Part shown: piece by piece, positions 6,081-8,627 of the stretch | How positions within the stretch are numbered: the first letter of the stretch is position 1 | Layout: each line of letters opens with the position of its first letter | Source of the DNA: Candidatus Liptonbacteria bacterium CG11_big_fil_rev_8_21_14_0_20_35_14 | GTDB taxonomy: Bacteria; Patescibacteriota; Minisyncoccia; UBA6257; XYB1-36-10 | Length of the DNA stretch: 8,627 nt | Assembly (NCBI GenBank): GCA_002796205.1 | Contig: PCWO01000036.1 | Span: 1-8,627, forward strand | Reading direction: 5' to 3' | Notes under the pieces: generated by a model | Told to the model about the DNA's origin: nothing | What the model saw: only the letters and a program-made list of their open reading frames with translations | The model's database searches: none | Position numbers and translations under genes: made by a program

Positions 6081-6096
6081 GCCCTACATGAGGGCT
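6068..6096 (-). terminator. Rho-independent terminator, minus strand
   Basis: AGCCCT (6080-6085) and AGGGCT (6091-6096) form a perfect 6-bp stem with a five-base loop. On the minus strand the stem is followed by TTA and then ten T bases (plus-strand A10, 6068-6077), a textbook intrinsic terminator. It would stop leftward transcripts from the HTH pair (7288 to 6585) that read through antisense to the zinc-ribbon gene, or an unannotated leftward RNA. In the plus direction only a weak CATTT follows. Confidence 0.7.
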
Positions 6097-6246
6097 CATT
6101 TGAAAGCGTGGATGTTGTTAGATGAAAAGTGCGTATCTATTCTCACAAGTTTCAGTGTTGTTGTTTGATTAGTCAAGAATAGATGCCCAAGATCAACTAC
6201 TCTTTTTCAAAGTGCTCGATTAAAATTGAAAAAATGGAGTTTTGAT

Positions 6247-6588
6247 ATGCCTTTTCCGAGTCCGATTGAAGGAGCGTTCCCTAAAAAGTGTAGTTCTTGC
6301 GGTACTGAGTTTGAGTCAATGATAGGCTTCTATGAAAAAACTCAGTCGCTCGCTAAGGATGGTTCGATTGTTGGTCGAGGGAAAATTCTACTCCCAAGAA
6401 ATTGCAAATGTGGAACGACTTTAACAATTCAAATTCATGAACGTCGAGATTTAAGCGAAGCCGGAGACTATAAGAGAAATTGGATTGGTTCAGAAATTAA
6501 AAGAATTAGAGAGTCCATCATGACGGACTATTTCATCGCAAAAAAATTGGCAATTGAGAATTTTGAGAAGATCCACAAAACACTTTAG
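6247..6588 (+). CDS. Small Cys4 zinc-ribbon protein
   Basis: This 113-aa protein has Cys15-x2-Cys18 (KKCSSCGTEF) and Cys53-x-Cys55 (LLPRNCKCGTTLTI), separated by 34 residues. That is the layout of a small zinc ribbon, likely binding one zinc ion. Similar 'RNC-CG-TL' proteins of unknown role occur in Bdellovibrio-like and other deltaproteobacterial genomes, as I recall them. The rest is a basic helical tail (YKRNWIGSEIKRIRESI) that could bind nucleic acid or protein. The ATG at 6247 has GGAG at 6236-6239, seven bases away. An in-frame TTG at 6226 would add seven residues but lacks a ribosome site. Its TAG interlocks with the TAA of the convergent gene (TTAG, 6585-6588). Cytoplasmic; function unknown. 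Confidence 0.8.
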   Translation: MPFPSPIEGAFPKKCSSCGTEFESMIGFYEKTQSLAKDGSIVGRGKILLPRNCKCGTTLTIQIHERRDLSEAGDYKRNWIGSEIKRIRESIMTDYFIAKKLAIENFEKIHKTL

Positions 6589-7046
6589 AGATATTCAAAA
6601 ACTATTCCGAGCTGGGTTGCAGATAAGACTTTGCTCATTTCAAATGGATAGTGTTCAAAAAGTTTTGTGGTCATTTTAAAATTTATACCTTCACCATTTC
6701 TGAAGGTCATATAAAAAACCTTGCTGTTCATGTTTAAGGATTCGGCCAGCATTGGATGTGAACAGGTTAATAGCTTTAACAGTTTTTCAAATTGCTTTTT
6801 AGAAAGAAAATAGTCGAGCTGACATAATTCAAAAAGCTCATCACTAACGATGCCCTTGTAGTTACTAGGACCAACGGCATTTAAAAACATCCTCGCGAGA
6901 TGTTGTGAAAATGGTTGTTTTTTTTCTCTATAGAGACACATCTGCGCTAGAAAATACTTTCGAGACATTCCCATCTTGTGAGAAATCTCATAATTGTGAA
7001 GCCCTGTGCGTTTTACAATTTTCTCGGCCTGTTCAACGGAAATCAT
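6585..7046 (-). CDS. Unknown 153-aa protein with two HTH-like segments
   Basis: I recognise no named family, but two segments resemble XRE-like DNA-binding helices. The first is about residues 18-58, around YEISHKMGMSRKYFLAQM, then a linker and a helix LARMFLNAVG. The second is about 97-138, around MLAESLNMNSKVFYMTF, then GEG and a helix MTTKLFEHYP. Both follow the pattern 'L/I-(A/S)-x2-(L/M)-(G/N)-M-(S/N)-x3-(F)', which suggests an internal duplication, so one chain could carry both half-site readers. Its ATG overlaps the stop of the upstream XRE gene as ATGA (7043-7046), so the two are translationally coupled and probably act together. It ends convergently with the zinc-ribbon gene, sharing 4 bp. 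A DNA-binding or partner-binding role is inferred. Confidence 0.7.
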   Translation of the reverse strand: MISVEQAEKIVKRTGLHNYEISHKMGMSRKYFLAQMCLYREKKQPFSQHLARMFLNAVGPSNYKGIVSDELFELCQLDYFLSKKQFEKLLKLLTCSHPMLAESLNMNSKVFYMTFRNGEGINFKMTTKLFEHYPFEMSKVLSATQLGIVFEYL

Positions 7047-7288
7047 TTTTTGAGCCTTATTTCAACTTCCATTCCGAGGGCGGTCGCAATTTTGTGTAAG
7101 GTCCGAAGAGAGGCAGTATTTCTTTTTCCATTTAGGATTCTTGAAAATGCACCTTTATCAAAATCGTTTTCGAGACAAAATTTGTCAATTGATGGGTATG
7201 ATTTCAGAATCTCCCTCTTCATTTGAGTTCTAAAGGTGTCCAAAATATCAGCTAGTTCTTGCATAGATAATAAAATATCAGTTATCAT
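7043..7288 (-). CDS. Small XRE-type HTH regulator
   Basis: This 81-aa protein is mostly one Cro/CI-type helix-turn-helix. About residues 34-73 read IDKFCLENDFDKGAFSRILN then GKRNTASLRTLHKIATALGM, matching the XRE pattern of helix 2, helix 3 'FSRILNGKR' and 'TLHKIATALG'. It ends EVEIRLKK, a tail often seen on antitoxin-like and phage-type small regulators. The start is uncertain: ATG 7288 and ATG 7264 both lack a clear ribosome site, and the shorter form would still keep the whole domain. It is divergent from the receiver-like gene at 7332, and the palindrome at 7299-7315 sits between the two starts, so autoregulation and control of both arms are likely. The ATGA overlap couples it to the downstream two-HTH protein. 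Confidence 0.85.
   Translation of the reverse strand: MITDILLSMQELADILDTFRTQMKREILKSYPSIDKFCLENDFDKGAFSRILNGKRNTASLRTLHKIATALGMEVEIRLKK
7259..7288 (+). promoter_or_regulatory. Possible promoter of the receiver-like gene
   Basis: TTGCAT (7259-7264) and TATCAT (7283-7288) are separated by 18 bases. The predicted start near 7295 falls immediately before the palindrome at 7299-7315. It overlaps the start of the divergent XRE gene. Match quality is moderate. Confidence 0.35.
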
Positions 7289-7298
7289 TCACATGAAG

Positions 7299-7315
7299 GT
7301 TGCCATGGTGGCAAC
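7299..7315. promoter_or_regulatory. Perfect palindrome GTTGCCA-TGG-TGGCAAC, likely operator
   Basis: A perfect 7-bp inverted repeat with a 3-base centre occupies the 43-base gap between the divergent starts at 7288 (minus) and 7332 (plus). Dimeric XRE proteins bind sites of this size and symmetry, and the adjacent gene encodes such a protein. Repression of both arms is the simplest reading. Confidence 0.6.
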
Positions 7316-7331
7316 ACCATCGAGGAACGCG

Positions 7332-7685
7332 ATGAGAATAACTGTTATATCCGACGGTCAGATATTCTTGGACTCAAATAACTATTCTAAAAATGTAGAA
7401 ATTCAACATGTTGGGTACTCAAATGCATTTGTGAGAATTGCAAATAATCCCGTTGATGTTGTAATACTCGACAAAAACAGTCATGATTATTCAAATGAGA
7501 AATACTTGGCCACAAAAATACACTCATTTTTTAAAATCGCTAAAATGCCAATGCCAAAATTCGTTATCCTAAAACATGGGGAGTCGGAATTAAGTGAGAC
7601 GGAATCAATGTTTTGCGACTATGTTGCAATTGAGGAGATAGAAAACTATGTCGAAAGTCTCGAATGTACACAAAGAAAGAAATGA
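7332..7685 (+). CDS. Degenerate CheY-like receiver (pseudo-receiver) protein
   Basis: This 117-aa protein begins at ATG 7332, chosen because GAGGA (7322-7326) lies five bases upstream. Longer in-frame starts from 7236 would run back across the palindrome and the divergent XRE gene. The layout fits a receiver fold: strand RITVISDG (2-9), strand VDVVILD (41-47), strand KFVILKHG (76-83), strand DYVAIEE (96-102) and a final helix. Asp47 is placed like the phospho-acceptor. Key residues are missing: the acidic pair after strand 1 is only Ser7-Asp8, the Thr/Ser after strand 4 is Lys81, and no conserved Lys follows strand 5. It may therefore be a phosphorylation-independent receiver, or another doubly wound alpha/beta fold. 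Its 3' end overlaps the next gene by 38 bp, indicating co-expression with the HTH-like protein. Confidence 0.65.
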   Translation: MRITVISDGQIFLDSNNYSKNVEIQHVGYSNAFVRIANNPVDVVILDKNSHDYSNEKYLATKIHSFFKIAKMPMPKFVILKHGESELSETESMFCDYVAIEEIENYVESLECTQRKK

Positions 7686-8049
7686 AGAGCTTACGAGAAT
7701 TTTGTTAGACATTCACGAAGCAACCGGATTGCCTCTTAACAAGTTTCTATTAAAAATTGAGATGGACATGAACAGATGGAATCAAATTACAATTGGCAAC
7801 GAAAGTCTCACGTTACAAGAAGCTTTTAAAATTTCCACTGAGATTGGAGTAGCTATTGATTATTTCGTCCACTGTTGTGTTCACACGGGAGTCATTGCTG
7901 AGCGATTCGAAAATTATAATTATTCACCCTTTAACGCTCGAAATGAATTCACGAAAAAAATAATAGCTCTTACTGAGCAAGTAAGAAGCGAGAAAGGATT
8001 ACACCGTCTAAGCAATCAAAAACACCCCCTCCATTTAGCAGTTCAATGA
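7648..8049 (+). CDS. HTH-like 133-aa protein, partner of the receiver-like gene
   Basis: ATG 7648 is preceded by GAGGAG (7632-7637), ten bases away and inside the receiver-like gene, which it overlaps by 38 bp. Residues about 15-73 resemble an XRE-type helical domain: LTRILLDIHEATGLPLNKFL, then MDMNRWNQITIGNESLTLQE, then AFKISTEIGVAIDYFV. The 'W-x2-I-x2-G-x2-S-L-T' part matches the recognition helix and the following helix. The C-terminal half is unassigned and contains CC-x-H (76-79) and a basic tail. Because the receiver-like and HTH-like domains are encoded as overlapping separate genes, they look like a split response regulator, an inference from layout only. It probably acts at DNA in the cytoplasm. 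Confidence 0.7.
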   Translation: MSKVSNVHKERNEELTRILLDIHEATGLPLNKFLLKIEMDMNRWNQITIGNESLTLQEAFKISTEIGVAIDYFVHCCVHTGVIAERFENYNYSPFNARNEFTKKIIALTEQVRSEKGLHRLSNQKHPLHLAVQ

Positions 8050-8106
8050 TATCTGATTTATTTCAAGAAAATTTATGTATTCAAATGGGGGTCAATTGGA
8101 ATCTCT

Positions 8107-8167
8107 AAACCTTAAATAAATCCCCTGCCTATCAAAAAAGGCACTTGTGGTTAAGGTTTTTTAACCA
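8107..8167. repeat. Competing inverted repeats, possible terminator or switch
   Basis: AAACCTTAA (8107-8115) pairs perfectly with TTAAGGTTT (8151-8159), enclosing a small GCCT/AGGC stem (8127-8130 with 8139-8142). The same right arm also belongs to a second perfect stem, TGGTTAA-GGTTTT-TTAACCA (8148-8167), so the two folds exclude each other. A short T run overlaps the second loop, and CCTTTT follows. It may terminate the receiver/HTH transcript or act as an attenuator before the lipoprotein gene. No known riboswitch class is recognised. Confidence 0.4.
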
Positions 8168-8249
8168 TACCTTTTGACGGATCGTGATAACATTGACTTA
8201 GGTGTTAATGGTAAACAAACAAGGCCATTTTGCCGAAACATGAGAGAAT

Positions 8250-8627
8250 ATGGGCTCTATGAGGTTACTATATCTCGCATCTGCTCTTTTGATGGCATCT
8301 TGTATGTCTGAGATCGATGTTAAAAGAATAGCATCAACCGTTAATGGTGGAACTGTTGCAGATTCATGTACAGGACTAGAAACGCTTACGCCTTTTGCCG
8401 ATGGTGATGGTTCGGTTGGTGATCCCTATTTGATCTGCTCCGCCGACCAGTTTAATGAGATTGGATCTAACTCTACCTATTGGGATAAATATTTCAAAAT
8501 TGGGAGAAGTATTGATCTGTCATCCTTTACCGGAAATTCATTTAATAAAATATCTGGGACTAATTGTGCAACCTCTTCGTTTACAGGGGAGATCGATGGT
8601 GACTCGTTCACAATATCGAACCTAACC
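8250..8627 (+). CDS. GLUG/beta-helix type surface lipoprotein, N-terminal part (runs off right edge)
   Basis: The frame is open from ATG 8250 to the window end (126 codons). It begins with a lipoprotein signal, MGSMRLLYLASALLMASC, with lipobox MASC and Cys18 as the acylation site; an alternative ATG at 8259 keeps the same lipobox. GAGAGA just upstream (8242-8247) favours 8250. Residues 49-126 follow the unit typical of GLUG-containing repeat proteins: FADGDGSVGDPYLICSADQF (49-68), then YWDKYFKIGRSIDLSSFTG (77-95), then SSFTGEIDGDSFTISNLT (109-126). Known units read 'GxGTxxxPYxIxxxxQL...ID(L)...FxGxxDGxxxTIxNL'. Such repeats stack into a right-handed beta-helix in adhesin-like surface proteins. 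Cys40, Cys63 and Cys106 may form a disulfide. More repeats are expected past the window end. Outer-membrane anchoring is inferred. Confidence 0.85.
   Translation, partial: MGSMRLLYLASALLMASCMSEIDVKRIASTVNGGTVADSCTGLETLTPFADGDGSVGDPYLICSADQFNEIGSNSTYWDKYFKIGRSIDLSSFTGNSFNKISGTNCATSSFTGEIDGDSFTISNLT

Larger units (their letters stand above)
5720..6246. other. Long gap without a secure gene
   Basis: About 530 bases lie between the regulator control region and the zinc-ribbon gene. Visible contents are a possible small frame at 5919-6080 and a terminator hairpin at 6068-6096. There are two short chance-level repeats: AAAATGACCCTT at 576-587 recurs at 5782-5793, and TTTTTCAAAGTGC occurs at 5858-5870 and again at 6203-6215. 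The promoter of the zinc-ribbon gene must be near the right end, but no clear boxes are seen. The stretch 5720-5918 holds only very short frames on either strand. Confidence 0.5.

Noticed and set aside
5858..6215. TTTTTCAAAGTGC direct repeat (5858-5870 and 6203-6215) as attachment sites or an element boundary
   Set aside because: A 13-base AT-rich repeat is close to chance expectation here, and nothing between the copies looks like a mobile element.
6905..7226. Plus-strand frames across the HTH pair
   Set aside because: They are shadows of the minus-strand genes, whose ATGA coupling and XRE pattern are much stronger evidence.
1..8627. CRISPR array, tRNA, rRNA or replication origin
   Set aside because: No regularly spaced repeats, cloverleaf-like sequence, rRNA motifs or DnaA-box cluster were found on reading.

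Overview
The window is AT-rich bacterial DNA with tight gene spacing, Shine-Dalgarno-type starts and no tRNA, rRNA, CRISPR array or complete insertion sequence that I can see. Gram-negative traits are clear: two lipoprotein signal peptides with good lipoboxes and two Sec-type signal peptides. The gene types are small XRE-like regulators, a regulator resembling the TIGR02147/DUF4423 group, a small Cys4 zinc-ribbon protein, a GLUG-type repeat surface lipoprotein and many short unknown exported proteins. Together they suggest a Bdellovibrio/Bacteriovorax-type predatory bacterium or a relative. That assignment is inference from gene style, not from a marker gene.

Layout, left to right. (1) Positions 1-338, minus: the N-terminal part of an exported ankyrin-repeat-like protein that runs off the left edge, with a plausible promoter. 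(2) 618-1406, plus: a 262-aa Abi-like (AbiD/AbiF type) protein with a HEPN RNase-type R-N-x3-H motif, a probable single-gene phage defence or RNA-cleaving stress factor. It overlaps the next gene tail to tail by 30 bp. (3) 1377-5593, minus: seven co-directional genes. In transcription order they are a DNA-binding regulator, a tiny hydrophobic peptide with a Gly4 tail, an unknown 131-aa protein, a DUF4091/GH123-like lipoprotein, and then, after a 68-bp gap, an unknown 114-aa protein, a secreted 167-aa protein and an unknown 135-aa protein. The first four are nearly contiguous or overlapping and look like one operon. The last three form a second block that may have its own promoter. (4) About 5594-6246: a long gap with inverted and direct repeats just upstream of the regulator, a possible small or decayed reading frame, and a strong minus-strand terminator.

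(5) 6247-6588, plus: the zinc-ribbon protein, whose stop codon interlocks with that of a convergent minus-strand gene. (6) 6585-8049: a compact divergent regulatory cluster. Leftward are an XRE-type HTH protein and a protein with apparently two HTH-like segments, coupled by an ATGA overlap. Rightward are a degenerate CheY-like receiver and an overlapping HTH-like protein. Between the two arms is a perfect GTTGCCA/TGGCAAC palindrome, a natural operator candidate. (7) 8050-8249: a short noncoding stretch with competing inverted repeats. (8) 8250-8627, plus: the start of a GLUG/beta-helix type lipoprotein that runs off the right edge.

The parts most worth attention are the regulator-led lipoprotein operon (a DUF4091 glycosidase-like lipoprotein encoded with several unrecognised small proteins) and the divergent HTH/pseudo-receiver cluster. 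I can infer that the members of each are co-regulated, but not what either system does.
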